The notes under the pieces: model-generated
The model's input: only the letters and a program-made list of their open reading frames with translations
Databases searched by the model: none
What the model was told of the DNA's origin: nothing
Position numbers and translations under genes: made by a program
Source of the DNA: an uncultured Verrucomicrobiota bacterium
GTDB taxonomy: Bacteria > Verrucomicrobiota > Verrucomicrobiia > Chthoniobacterales > SZAS-18
DNA length: 40,873 nucleotides
Direction of reading: 5' to 3'
Assembly (NCBI GenBank): GCA_937859745.1
Contig: CALMAQ010000187.1
Span: 1 to 40,873 of the forward strand
Part shown: one piece after another, positions 24,729-33,625 of the stretch
Position numbering within the stretch: the first letter of the stretch is position 1
Layout: every line of letters begins with the position of its first letter

Positions 24729-25859
24729 ATGATCTTCATCCTGCTTCTCCTTGCCACGTGTTTCCTGGCGTTTTCCAACGGTGCGAACGACAACTTCAAG
24801 GGTGTCGCCTCCATCTACGGCAGCGGCACGGCGGGTTACAAGGTGTCGATCTCGTGGGCAACCGCGACGACCTTCGCCGGGTCGATCACCTCAATCCTTC
24901 TCGCGCAGGCACTGCTGAAGAAATTTTCCGGCAAGGGGTTGGTGCCAGACTCACTCGTCGGATCGGAGTATTTTCTTTTGGCGGTGACGCTCGGCGCGGG
25001 GCTGACCGTCATCCTCGCCACGCGGCTGGGTTTTCCCATTTCCACGACCCACGGTTTGCTGGGTGCGCTGATCGGTGGTGGATGGGCAGCGGTGGGTTTC
25101 GGCGGGGTGGACCTCAGCGCGCTCGGGAAAAGCTTTGTGATACCGCTGCTGCTCAGTCCGGTCATCGCCGTCGCGCTGGGTGCGTTCCTGTACGTGATCT
25201 TTCACTCCGTGCGCTACCTGCTGCGCATCCCGAAGGAATGGTGCGTGTGCATCGGCCAGGAAACGCGCGTTTCGCCGATGCCTGCCGCGGACGGGATGCT
25301 GGCCATGCGCACGATGACCGCGCCGCTGTTGGCGGTAGAGGGTGAAACCATCACCAGTTGCCAGGAACGCTACGGCGGCGCGGTTGCCGGCGTGGACGCG
25401 CAAACGCTCGTCGACACGGGCCATTTCCTGAGCGCGGGCGTGGTCTCCTTCGCGCGTGGCCTCAACGACACGCCGAAAATGGCGGCACTCCTGCTGCTGG
25501 TAAAATGGCTCACGCCCGCGTCGGAGATCGGCATTGTGGCGGCGGCCATCGCCTTCGGCGGGCTGCTCGGGGCACGCCGTGTGGCGGAGACGATGAGCCA
25601 CAAGATCACGTCGCTCAATCCGGGGCAGGGTTTCACGTCCAACCTGACGACGGGGATCCTCGTCATCCTGGCGAGCACGTATGGGTTGCCGGTCTCGACG
25701 ACCCACGTTTCGGTGGGCGCGCTGTTCGGCATCGGCGTGACGACGGGGCAGGCAAACGTCAAGACGGTCATGGGCATCGTGCTGTCGTGGATCGTCACGC
25801 TGCCCTGCGCCGCGTTGATCGCGGGAACGATTTATTTCATGGTCAGCAAATTGCACTAA
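24729..25859 (+). CDS. PiT-family inorganic phosphate transporter
   Basis: I start at ATG 24729; the longer ORF start at 24588 would overlap the arsS start. The duplicated PiT signature is clear: [20 protein letters not shown] and [17 protein letters not shown], with [16 protein letters not shown] and [18 protein letters not shown]. It has about ten membrane helices and ~376 residues. PiT transporters import metal-phosphate and also arsenate, so in this cluster it may feed arsenic to the pathway. It is co-oriented with the arsenate reductase, 7 bp apart. Confidence 0.9.
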   Translation: MIFILLLLATCFLAFSNGANDNFKGVASIYGSGTAGYKVSISWATATTFAGSITSILLAQALLKKFSGKGLVPDSLVGSEYFLLAVTLGAGLTVILATRLGFPISTTHGLLGALIGGGWAAVGFGGVDLSALGKSFVIPLLLSPVIAVALGAFLYVIFHSVRYLLRIPKEWCVCIGQETRVSPMPAADGMLAMRTMTAPLLAVEGETITSCQERYGGAVAGVDAQTLVDTGHFLSAGVVSFARGLNDTPKMAALLLLVKWLTPASEIGIVAAAIAFGGLLGARRVAETMSHKITSLNPGQGFTSNLTTGILVILASTYGLPVSTTHVSVGALFGIGVTTGQANVKTVMGIVLSWIVTLPCAALIAGTIYFMVSKLH

Positions 25860-25866
25860 CCCGGCC

Positions 25867-26301
25867 ATGGCAAAGCAGAAAGTCCTGTTCGTCTGCGTCC
25901 ACAACAGCGCGCGCAGCCAGATGGCCGAAGCGTTCCTCAACGGAATGGGTGGCGACCGCTACGAGGCGGAAAGCGCAGGGATCGAACCGGGCAAGCTCAA
26001 CCCCGTGGTCGTCGAGGTGATGCGCGAAGCGGGGATCGATCTCGCCGGATGACCGACGAAATCCGTTGCGTCGATGATCGAGCGCGGCCCGTATTTCGAC
26101 TGCGTCGTGACCGTTTGCGACGAGACCAGCGCGGAACATTGCCCGGCCTTTCCGGGACCAGCCCGGCGGCTCCATTGGCCTTTCGCGGACCCGTCGAGCT
26201 TCACCGGCACCCCCGAGGAAAAACTGGCCGGCACGCGGCAGGTGCGTGATTCCATTCGTGAACGCATCGAAGCGTGGTGCGCTGCCGATGAAAACGCATA
26301 G
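25867..26301 (+). CDS. arsC: Thioredoxin-type arsenate reductase ArsC with an in-frame TGA at codon 62
   Basis: One frame encodes an LMW-phosphatase-like Ars[20 protein letters not shown] (P-loop with the nucleophilic Cys), [12 protein letters not shown] and, after the TGA at 26050-26052, [34 protein letters not shown] with the two redox Cys. Without the TGA it would be a normal 144-residue enzyme. The family normally has a variable residue at the TGA position, and no catalytic Cys is missing, so selenocysteine is not expected. A CGA to TGA nonsense change or a sequence error is simplest. The TGA sits in a hairpin (26048-26080). Translation could restart at ATG 26074, but that lacks the nucleophile. 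It follows the PiT gene and precedes the molybdoenzyme. Confidence 0.85.
26048..26080 (+). other. Hairpin spanning the in-frame TGA of arsC
   Basis: CGACG (26054-26058) pairs with CGTCG (26069-26073) around a 10-nt loop. The flanks GAT and ATC extend the stem with two mismatches, so 9 of 11 pairs form. Bacterial SECIS elements normally have the loop further downstream of the UGA, so this is a weak match. Confidence 0.3.
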
Positions 26302-26388
26302 CATCAATTTCGCAAAGCGGGAATCCAAGGTGCCGGTTTGGGCGGAGAAGCTTTGACACTGGACGGTCAAAATTTTTAATCCTCAAGC

Positions 26389-28986
26389 ATGGCTTCTCCC
26401 GATGATCTCTCCGGCAGCGGGGTTTCCCGCCGCAAGTTCCTGCGCGAATCGCTGCTGGGCGCGGGTGCGCTCGGCACCCTTGGGCTGGCTCCCGCCTCTG
26501 CCCCCGCGGCCAACGAAGGCAACTACCCGGCGACGGGCGACGCGGCGAGCCAGCAGTTTGATTTCACGAAGGCTTCGAGCGCGCTCCAGGCCGACCGGGT
26601 GGTGGACAGTGCCTGTCAGTTCTGCAATTCGCTCTGCCGTCTGAAAGTCCACCTCAAGGATGGCCGGATCATTGATGTGACCGGTGAAACCGCTGATCCC
26701 GTCCAGGCCGGGGGCCTGTGCGTCAAGGGTGAACAACTCATGACCCAACTCGTCTACAACCGTTTCCGGTTGAAGACGCCGCTCAAGCGGCTGGACGGTG
26801 AAAAAGGTTCGCCGGACTCGCGTTTCGAGCCGTGTTCGTGGGACGAGGCCCTCGACATGGTTGCCAGGAAGTTGCTTTCCCTGCGAGATGCAGGCGAGGC
26901 TCACACGGTTGCCAACAAGACCAGCGGCCGGCTAGCGCGGGGCGTTGGCTCGTTGGCGGGCCGATTCTTCACCTTGCTCGGCAGTCCCAACGACACAGAC
27001 GTAGGCCCGGTGTGCAACGACGCGGGCGGCAACGCGCTGGCCTGGACCTTCGGCCTCGGCAATTTCACCAACGGCTACGGCAAGGATGAATCCACCGGCA
27101 AGGAAGACCTTGGCTCGGCCAGATTTTTCCTGTTTTTCGGCACCAATCAGGCCGAAACGCACCCGGTCACCTTTTCCTACCTGCTGCGTTCGCGGGCCGC
27201 AACCGGCGCGAAGCTCGTCGTGGTCGACCCGCGCCTGACGCCCACCGGCGCGCAGGCCGATGCCTGGATCGCGCCGAAGCCCGCCACCGACCTTGCGCTG
27301 GTGCTGGCGATGCTCCATCACATCATTGACCGGGGATTGTACGACGCGGCATTCGTCGAAAAATGGGTGCTCGGGTTCGAGGAATTGCGGCGGCACGTCA
27401 CGGAAAAAGGTTACACCCCTGACTGGGCGGCGGGTGTCACCGGCTTGCCAGCGGCGACCATCCGTCAACTGGCCGAGGATTATGCGACGGCCAAGCCCGC
27501 TGCCATCTTCTGCAACGCCGGAATTTCGCACCAGATCGGCGCTTTCGACACCTACCGCACGCTCGCGTTTTTGGCGGCGATCACGGGCAACGTTGGCGTC
27601 AACGGCGGTGGGTGCAACTTCATGCACAACACCTGGCCGGGCGACCTGAAGCTGCCGGCCGTCGGCCCGGTGGCAACGGCCAAGCCCGCGCCCGCGCTGC
27701 CGGAAACCGAGCACCCGGAAGTCGTTGATCAACCCGCCGCCACGCCGAAAAAGAACGCCGCTTTACCGGTTGGTCCGGATTGGTTCGCGGAGGCAATTCT
27801 CCACGGCAGGCCCTACCCGCTCAAGGCGGTGATCATGGAAGGCAACCCGGCATTGGCGTCGGCGAACGCGAACAAGGTCAAGGAAGCCTACCGCAAACTC
27901 GATTTTCTCGTGTACACCGGGCTGTTCATGGAGGAGACGGCGTACTATGCCGACATCATCCTGCCGGTGTGCAGCGGCTTCGAGATGGAGACGGTTTACA
28001 TGCGCCGAGACGACCGGGCGATCCGGTGGCAGCATCAGGCCGTCGCGCGAGTGGGGGAATCCCGGCCTGACTGGGAAATCTGGATCGACCTCGCCGCGGC
28101 GATGGCCCGGCACGATCAGGTGAACCCGCCCGAATACTGGACCGACAACCTGCGCTCGGAGTGGCGCGACTACAAAAAACTCTGGAATGTGTTCTTGGAG
28201 AACACTCCCGGCATGGGTGGCATGACCCAGGAACGCATGGCCGCGCGCACCGAACCATTACGCTGGCCGTGCCCAACGCAGGAGCATCCCGGCGTCAGCA
28301 CTCTTTACCTGGAAGGGCCCTCTTGGGAGGCCGCCGTCACTGCGTTAAACCCGGCACACAAGGGGAAACGGTTCCTCACGCCCAGCGGCAAGGTGGAGAT
28401 ATTCACACCTGAAATCGACACGAAACTAGCGCGGGTGGGGCATGGCGCGCTGCCGGTATTCTATACCCATCCGGAGGTCACAGGCGGTTTGCCGACGGTC
28501 GAGTACACCGATGAACTGGTCGAAAATCCGGTCAATCCGCAGTCCCTTACACCCAAGGTTCGTCTGGGCGTGGCAAGGAGCGGCGGGCAGTCCGCTGAGT
28601 TCCCGCTGATGGGGATAGCAGGTCGTCCGAGCGTGGTGCATTTCCACTCGTTGACGCAATGGACCTACACCGGCAAGCAGATGAACGGTGTCCGGCTGGT
28701 GCAGATTCACCCGAAAGCTGCCGGGCGCGCCGGCATTGCCAACGGCGACGAAGTGACGGTGAGGAGCCCGCGCGGATCAATCAAAGCGACCGCGCTGTTG
28801 TGGGATGGCATCCGCGAGGACACGATCTTCGTGCCGATCTCCTTCGGGCCGGCGCAGAAGATGGCCGAGGAACTCGGCACGCCGTTTTATGAGTCGGTCA
28901 ACACGTTGTTGGACGACCGGTACTTCGATAATTTGTCCGGTCAGCAGGCATTCAAGTGTTTCGCTTGCCGGGTGCAGAAGGTCTAG
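26389..28986 (+). CDS. Tat-exported molybdopterin oxidoreductase (DMSO-reductase superfamily)
   Basis: This 865-residue protein has a twin-arginine signal (SRRKFLRESLLGAGALG), so it is probably periplasmic. A [4Fe-4S] site follows (CQFCNSLC, then GGLCVKGEQ). GPVCNDAGGNALAW probably supplies a Cys ligand to Mo, as in the PsrA/PhsA/ArrA-like clade. Later molybdopterin-binding motifs are FFGTNQAETHPV, VVDPRLTPTGAQAD and VIMEGNPALAS. The C-terminal dinucleotide-binding domain includes RSPRGSI. No four-cluster ferredoxin or membrane-anchor subunit adjoins it. Reductase for sulfur, nitrogen or arsenic oxo-compounds is possible; methylated-arsenic reduction is inference from context. It is not similar enough by eye to name as ArrA or ArxA. 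Confidence 0.85.
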   Translation: MASPDDLSGSGVSRRKFLRESLLGAGALGTLGLAPASAPAANEGNYPATGDAASQQFDFTKASSALQADRVVDSACQFCNSLCRLKVHLKDGRIIDVTGETADPVQAGGLCVKGEQLMTQLVYNRFRLKTPLKRLDGEKGSPDSRFEPCSWDEALDMVARKLLSLRDAGEAHTVANKTSGRLARGVGSLAGRFFTLLGSPNDTDVGPVCNDAGGNALAWTFGLGNFTNGYGKDESTGKEDLGSARFFLFFGTNQAETHPVTFSYLLRSRAATGAKLVVVDPRLTPTGAQADAWIAPKPATDLALVLAMLHHIIDRGLYDAAFVEKWVLGFEELRRHVTEKGYTPDWAAGVTGLPAATIRQLAEDYATAKPAAIFCNAGISHQIGAFDTYRTLAFLAAITGNVGVNGGGCNFMHNTWPGDLKLPAVGPVATAKPAPALPETEHPEVVDQPAATPKKNAALPVGPDWFAEAILHGRPYPLKAVIMEGNPALASANANKVKEAYRKLDFLVYTGLFMEETAYYADIILPVCSGFEMETVYMRRDDRAIRWQHQAVARVGESRPDWEIWIDLAAAMARHDQVNPPEYWTDNLRSEWRDYKKLWNVFLENTPGMGGMTQERMAARTEPLRWPCPTQEHPGVSTLYLEGPSWEAAVTALNPAHKGKRFLTPSGKVEIFTPEIDTKLARVGHGALPVFYTHPEVTGGLPTVEYTDELVENPVNPQSLTPKVRLGVARSGGQSAEFPLMGIAGRPSVVHFHSLTQWTYTGKQMNGVRLVQIHPKAAGRAGIANGDEVTVRSPRGSIKATALLWDGIREDTIFVPISFGPAQKMAEELGTPFYESVNTLLDDRYFDNLSGQQAFKCFACRVQKV

Positions 28987-28998
28987 CGAATTGCGCTG

Positions 28999-30066
28999 AT
29001 GATTCGTAAAGCCGATTTCCTTGCCCTCCATCCCGGCGTCTATTTTCTCGATGTAACCGATGTCCCCACGCTGAACGTGTATCTCACGGACGGAGGAAGG
29101 CTGGGTCCGCTCGAAGCCTTGATCAGCGTGGAAAAAGCGGGCGAGGGCAACATGAACTGCACGGTGCGGATCCGCACCTCGTCGGGCAGTTTTATCCTCA
29201 AGCAGTCGCGTCCCTGGCTGGAGAAATATCCGCAGATTTCCGCACCGTTCGACCGGGCATTGATCGAAGCACGTTTTTATCACCTCATCTCTGCAACAGA
29301 GGCGGTGGCAAGCCGGATGCCCCGGCTGCTGTGGGCGGACGAGCAGGCGCACACCCTGGCCCTCGAAGACCTCGGCCCGGCGAGCGATTTCTTCCCGCTC
29401 TACGCGCGTCAGATCGCGCTGTCCGATACCATTCTCTCCGCCTTGGTGAATTATCTCGCCGCCCTGCACCGACTGGCACCGGAACGGGGCGAGGATCGCA
29501 AACGATTCACGAACCACGAAATGCGGGTGCTCAATCACGAGCACATGTTTGCATTGCCGCTACGCGAGCCGAATGGCCTCGATCTCGACGCTCACACGGG
29601 GACACCGGGCCTGACCGCGGTCGCTGCTTCGCTGAAGGCTGATGCCGCTTATGGGCAAGCGGTGGCTGCGTTGGGCGAGCGGTATCTGCACGGAGAGGGC
29701 GAAAATTTGTTGCACGGTGATTTTTTCCCCGGCAGCTTTCTGCGAACCGCAGCGGGTGTAAGGATCATCGACCCAGAATTCTGCTTTTGCGGTGACGCGG
29801 AGTTGGACCTGGGTGTTCTGGCCGCACATCTGTTGCTGGCCGGTGAACCTACCGACCGCGTGGAGAGCATCTTATCTCTCTACCACGCGGCGGGCGGCGG
29901 TTTTTCTTCTGCGTTGGTCCGGCAGTACGCCGGGGTCGAGATTATGCGCCGATTGATCGGCGTGGCGCAGATCCCGACTCTCAAAGCCGGCCTTGCGCGC
30001 AAGACGGATTTGCTGGCGTTGAGCCGGCAACTGCTGCTGGCACCGGAGCAATCGTTCTCCGTTTAA
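28999..30066 (+). CDS. Methylthioribose-kinase-like (APH-fold) kinase
   Basis: VEKAGEGNMNCTVRIRTSSG is the GDGNxN-type nucleotide loop of MtnK, followed by FILKQSRPWLEKYP (catalytic Lys; MtnK has VKQALPYVR) and FDRALIEARFY. The catalytic part LLHGDFFPGSF and IIDPEFCFCGDAELDLGVLAAHLLLA matches the MtnK HGD and DPEF motifs. The protein is 355 residues, slightly shorter than typical MtnK. MtnK phosphorylates C1 of 5-methylthioribose. In this cluster the freed 5-dimethylarsinoyl-ribose would be an isosteric-type substrate, so a role in activating the arsenosugar for glycosyl transfer is attractive. It starts 12 bp after the molybdoenzyme. Confidence 0.75.
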   Translation: MIRKADFLALHPGVYFLDVTDVPTLNVYLTDGGRLGPLEALISVEKAGEGNMNCTVRIRTSSGSFILKQSRPWLEKYPQISAPFDRALIEARFYHLISATEAVASRMPRLLWADEQAHTLALEDLGPASDFFPLYARQIALSDTILSALVNYLAALHRLAPERGEDRKRFTNHEMRVLNHEHMFALPLREPNGLDLDAHTGTPGLTAVAASLKADAAYGQAVAALGERYLHGEGENLLHGDFFPGSFLRTAAGVRIIDPEFCFCGDAELDLGVLAAHLLLAGEPTDRVESILSLYHAAGGGFSSALVRQYAGVEIMRRLIGVAQIPTLKAGLARKTDLLALSRQLLLAPEQSFSV

Positions 30067-30075
30067 CGCGGCTGT

Positions 30076-31236
30076 TCAACAGCAACTGTCGGCATCGCAG
30101 CAATTACTGGCCCCGGTGGTTACAGTGTAATCCTGGCCCTTCGTCTCTTTCGGGTGGCGCAGGGCAGCAGCGCGCGGTCGGTCGAATGGTTTCGCTTGCT
30201 CCAGCGGAACCGTCTCACGAGGTTCGACGAAGTCGAATTGTTCCGTGTACGGCGCCTTGCGGTACAGATTGTAGGTCTTGTCGCACACCGCGTACCGGCG
30301 TCCGCGCTCCATCCGGTGGCCGTCATCGTCGAGCACCTCCTTGAAAGGCCCCTTGTACACGACCGCCTGATTGCGTTCCAAACACGGCCCCTGCTTGCCC
30401 TTGAACGCCTCGATAGTCACCGAGCGGAACTCGATTCCCTCGACCGTTTGCCAAGGGTCCACGTCGCGCTTGAGAACTTGAATCCCATAGAATCCCGCCT
30501 GCTCGAACGCTTCAAGGAAGCCGTCTTCGGTCAACGCTCCCGAGATGCAGCCGCTCCAGAGTTCCGGGTCGTCTTGCAGGTGCGCCGGGCTGGCTTCGTC
30601 GCTGACGATGTCGGAAATCACCGCGCGACCACCGACTCGGAGCACACGGAAAATCTCCTCGAAAAGCCGTGGCTTGGATCGGGAATCCACGAGGTTGAGC
30701 ACGCAATTGCTCACCACCACGTCCACGGATTCATCCGCGACGAGCGGGTGTTTGAGCCGCAGTTCGGCGGCGAGTTCATCCGCCTTGAGGAACGAGGCGG
30801 CGTCGGTGATGGGTCGCTCGCGCAGGACGGAGTCGAAGCGTTCCAGGTCAAGACCGAGGTCCTGGATGCGCCCTTTGCGGAATTCCACGTTACCGTAGCC
30901 GATCCGCTCCGCGACCACCGGCGCGTTGCGCCGGGCCACGTCGAGCATCTCATCGGTCATGTCCACTCCGATGACCTTGCCCTGCGCGCCCACGACCTGC
31001 GCTGCAATGAAGCAGATTTTTCCCGTGCCGCTGCCCAAGTCCAGGACGGTCTCACCGGAGCACAGGTATTGGCTCGGATCGCCACAGCCGTAATCGCGCT
31101 CGATCACCTCTTGGGGGATGACCCTCAGATACTGCGGGTCGTATTCGACCGGGCAGCACAAGGCAGCCTCACGGGCCTGTGCGCCGCTGGCGTAACGTTC
31201 TTTGACGGCGGACTCCGGATTGATGGTCGTGTGCAT
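30076..31236 (-). CDS. arsM: Arsenite S-adenosylmethionine methyltransferase ArsM
   Basis: I take ATG 31236; the track ORF extends far upstream through a shadow frame. The protein has 386 residues. The SAM-binding motif VLDLGSGTGKICFIAAQVV is followed by VIGVDMTDEMLDVARRNA. The arsenite-binding cysteines of the family are present: ALCCPVEYDP, YGCGDP, VVSNCVLNLV and SGCISGAL. The C-terminus ends CCDADSCC, an extra Cys cluster. ArsM methylates As(III) to mono-, di- and trimethyl forms, the step before ArsS. It is convergent with the kinase (9 bp apart) and divergent from the DUF547 gene. Confidence 0.93.
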   Translation of the reverse strand: MHTTINPESAVKERYASGAQAREAALCCPVEYDPQYLRVIPQEVIERDYGCGDPSQYLCSGETVLDLGSGTGKICFIAAQVVGAQGKVIGVDMTDEMLDVARRNAPVVAERIGYGNVEFRKGRIQDLGLDLERFDSVLRERPITDAASFLKADELAAELRLKHPLVADESVDVVVSNCVLNLVDSRSKPRLFEEIFRVLRVGGRAVISDIVSDEASPAHLQDDPELWSGCISGALTEDGFLEAFEQAGFYGIQVLKRDVDPWQTVEGIEFRSVTIEAFKGKQGPCLERNQAVVYKGPFKEVLDDDGHRMERGRRYAVCDKTYNLYRKAPYTEQFDFVEPRETVPLEQAKPFDRPRAAALRHPKETKGQDYTVTTGASNCCDADSCC

Positions 31237-31244
31237 GAGATTGG

Positions 31245-31275
31245 GGCATCTGCCGATGGAATCCGCTCGGATGCC
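31245..31275 (-). promoter_or_regulatory. Inverted repeat just upstream of arsM
   Basis: GGCATC and GATGCC form a 6-bp stem, with an inner CGA/TCG pairing, 8 bp before the arsM ATG in its leader. It may affect translation or bind a regulator. I do not recognise a riboswitch class. Confidence 0.3.
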
Positions 31276-31344
31276 AGGAAATCGATTGGCTTCCCTCGTC
31301 GGGAGACCCATAGTACCACCGGTAGCACCTGCCGCCAAGCCACC

Positions 31345-32073
31345 ATGAGAAAAAGCCTGCTTGCTCTGCTGCTTAGCCTTGCTTTGGTTTCGGTTTCCCG
31401 CGCGGAGGATGCCTGGACCGAGGATTACAATCGCCTGCTGGCAAAATACGTGACGCCGAGCGGGGTGAAATACGCCGTGTGGCATGACAATGCCGCCGAC
31501 CGGGCCTCGCTTGCGAAAGTAGTCGATGCCATCGCCAAAGAAAAACCCACCGGCGGCAAAGACGAAAAACTCGCTTTCTACATCAACGCTTACAACGCCA
31601 ACATCCTGGCAGGAGTGCTCGACCGGTATCCCATCAAGACGATCCGCGACATCGCCCCGCTCTTTGGCTTTTTCACACAGGATCGCATCACGGTGGCGGG
31701 CGACAAGATGAGCTTCAACCATCTGGAAAAAGACATCATCCACGGCTTCGGCGAGCCGAGGATGCATTTCGTGCTTAACTGCGCGAGCGCGAGCTGCCCG
31801 CCGCTGCTCGACAAGGCATTCGCGGCCGAAACCCTTAAAGTGGAGATGGACCGGGCGGCGACTGCCTTTCTCAACGACAACCCGCGCGGGATCGAGGTGA
31901 GCGACGGAGGCAAGAAGGTCGAGGTCTCGAAAATCTTCGACTGGTATGCCGGTGACTTTCAGGCTTCGGGGGGGGTGGTCGCCTTCATCGACAAGTACCG
32001 CCAGCCACCGTTGCGGGGCGACACCAAACTTTCTTTTCAGGATTACAACTGGAGCCTCAATGCCGCCGACTGA
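31345..32073 (+). CDS. DUF547-family exported protein
   Basis: The N-terminus is a Sec signal peptide (MRKSLLALLLSLALVSVSRA). The body carries the DUF547 signature: FYINAYNANILAGVLDRYP, FFTQDRITVAGDKMSFNHLEKDIIHGFGEPRMHFVLNCASASCPPL, then FLNDNPRG and SKIFDWYAGDF. DUF547 proteins recur in arsenosugar clusters but have no established reaction as far as I know. A metal or peptidase-like role has been suggested for the fold. It is 242 residues and overlaps the radical SAM gene by 14 bases, so translation is probably coupled. Confidence 0.85.
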   Translation: MRKSLLALLLSLALVSVSRAEDAWTEDYNRLLAKYVTPSGVKYAVWHDNAADRASLAKVVDAIAKEKPTGGKDEKLAFYINAYNANILAGVLDRYPIKTIRDIAPLFGFFTQDRITVAGDKMSFNHLEKDIIHGFGEPRMHFVLNCASASCPPLLDKAFAAETLKVEMDRAATAFLNDNPRGIEVSDGGKKVEVSKIFDWYAGDFQASGGVVAFIDKYRQPPLRGDTKLSFQDYNWSLNAAD

Positions 32074-33571
32074 CCTCGCTTCCCCGGCGGCCCTTCCGGT
32101 CGCTCCCATCGATCCTTGCATTGGCCTGCCGACGCATCCCGGCAAGTGGCGTGCCCGCTGGCAGGCGTTCCGGCATCCTATCGCGGGCGAGAAGGCCGAG
32201 TTGCTGCGTAGCCGCTGGGCGTTGTTGCCGCCCGAGCTGAAGACACCCAACCAGATCAGTGGGCGGCACCTGACCCACTGCGGATTCACGACGGGCGCGA
32301 GCTATTGCTCGTTTCATTGCACGCATTGCTACCTGCCCAAGAACGCCAATCAGGTGCCGATGCCTTCGCTGGCTCAGATGAAGGAGCAGATCGACGCCAA
32401 CCGTCGGTTCCAGGGGCCGGGCGGCGGCTTGCAACTCACCGGCGGCGACGTGGCCGACGCCTACTGGCGCAGCGGGCGGCAGGACGAACTCGTCGAGATC
32501 GTCCGTTACGCGATCAAGACGGGCCTCGTCCCGATGCTCATGACCCATGGGCAAACGCTCATTGAGCATCCGGAATTTCTGGAAAAGCTTATGGTCGAAG
32601 GTGGCTTGCGACAGGTGGCCGTCCACATCGACATGACCCAGGCCGGGCGGCATGGTTATCCCATTGGCCGGGTCAAGAGCGAGGCCGATCTGCACCCGGT
32701 CCGCGAGGCTTTCACGAAACTCGGCCTGGACCTGCGCGCAAAAACCGGGCTGCCGTTGGAGTTCGCCCATAATTGCACCGTGACGGGTCGCAACGTGGAG
32801 TTCGTGCCGGAGATCGTCCGCTGGGCCTTGGAAAGACCCGAACGCACCTACCTTTGGCGGCTCTTTTCCTTCCAGCCGGAAGCCGACACCGGGCGTACTT
32901 ATTTTTCTGCAACCCCGGCGACTCCCACCGCCGCTTGGCAAAAACTCTGCGAGGGCACGGGGCTGCCGCTGGAACGGGAATTTTCTATTTTTGGCCACCC
33001 CGACTGCAACTCGTGGACGCCGTTGCTCGTTTCGCGGCGGTCAGGGCGTTTCATCGTGTTTCCGCCGCAGGATGCGCGCACGAAACAGCTTTACGAGGAG
33101 TTGCTCGCCAGGGTGGGCGGCGTTTCCTTCGTGTCTGACGACGCGCGTACAACGCCCTTCCGGTTGCTCGGGATTTTGTTCCAAAATCCGCTGCTCATCG
33201 TTCGACTGCTCGCGCATCTTTCCTGGCTTCTGCTCACGGGAAGAATCCCCGCCGAGTTCATCGGCGCGCTTGCGGCGGGGAAAGCGCACACGGTCGGCTT
33301 CGGCATCCACAACTTCATGGACGCCGTCCAAGTCGCGGACGCGCCAAACAACCGGACGATCCAATCCCGGCTGGATTCCTGCGTGTTTAAGGGTGCGGTC
33401 AAGAACCGGCAAAGCGGAGAATGGGAAGCTGTTCCCATGTGCGCCATGAACCAGCAACGCTGGGGCGATGTTTACGAAGAGCGTTTGCAAGACCCGCTCT
33501 TGGCTCGCGAGGCGCAAGCGACAAGCCCGGCGTCGGCGGATCGACCCGAGTCAATCCTGGAAACACGGTAG
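32060..33571 (+). CDS. Second radical SAM protein of the arsenic cluster, function unknown
   Basis: The start ATG 32060 lies inside the end of the DUF547 gene. The radical-SAM Cys motif is CSFHCTHCYLPK (CxxxCxxC), with LQLTGGDVADAYW as the GGE-like strand. Around residues 200-400 the sequence continues as a TIM-barrel-like fold (VAVHIDMTQAGRHGYPIG). The ~150-residue C-terminal part contains DSCVFKG and CAMNQQRW but no clear SPASM cluster. At 503 residues it is longer than ArsS and unrelated to it beyond the core. Hypotheses include a methylation, carbon-carbon or lipid-modification step. It is not a copy of ArsS. Confidence 0.78.
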   Translation: MPPTDLASPAALPVAPIDPCIGLPTHPGKWRARWQAFRHPIAGEKAELLRSRWALLPPELKTPNQISGRHLTHCGFTTGASYCSFHCTHCYLPKNANQVPMPSLAQMKEQIDANRRFQGPGGGLQLTGGDVADAYWRSGRQDELVEIVRYAIKTGLVPMLMTHGQTLIEHPEFLEKLMVEGGLRQVAVHIDMTQAGRHGYPIGRVKSEADLHPVREAFTKLGLDLRAKTGLPLEFAHNCTVTGRNVEFVPEIVRWALERPERTYLWRLFSFQPEADTGRTYFSATPATPTAAWQKLCEGTGLPLEREFSIFGHPDCNSWTPLLVSRRSGRFIVFPPQDARTKQLYEELLARVGGVSFVSDDARTTPFRLLGILFQNPLLIVRLLAHLSWLLLTGRIPAEFIGALAAGKAHTVGFGIHNFMDAVQVADAPNNRTIQSRLDSCVFKGAVKNRQSGEWEAVPMCAMNQQRWGDVYEERLQDPLLAREAQATSPASADRPESILETR

Positions 33572-33625
33572 GACCTTGCGACGGGTGATCCGCCAAGCCC
33601 TCTCTGCGACGGCAACCTTGTCGGT

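Noticed and set aside
26050-26052. Selenocysteine codon in arsC
   Set aside because: All catalytic Cys are already present, the family has no Cys at that position, and the hairpin loop is closer to the TGA than in known bacterial SECIS elements. Kept only as a question.
30076-32289. 737-residue minus-strand ORF
   Set aside because: Only the last 386 codons are ArsM. The upstream part overlaps DUF547 on the other strand and has no domain signal, so it is a shadow extension.
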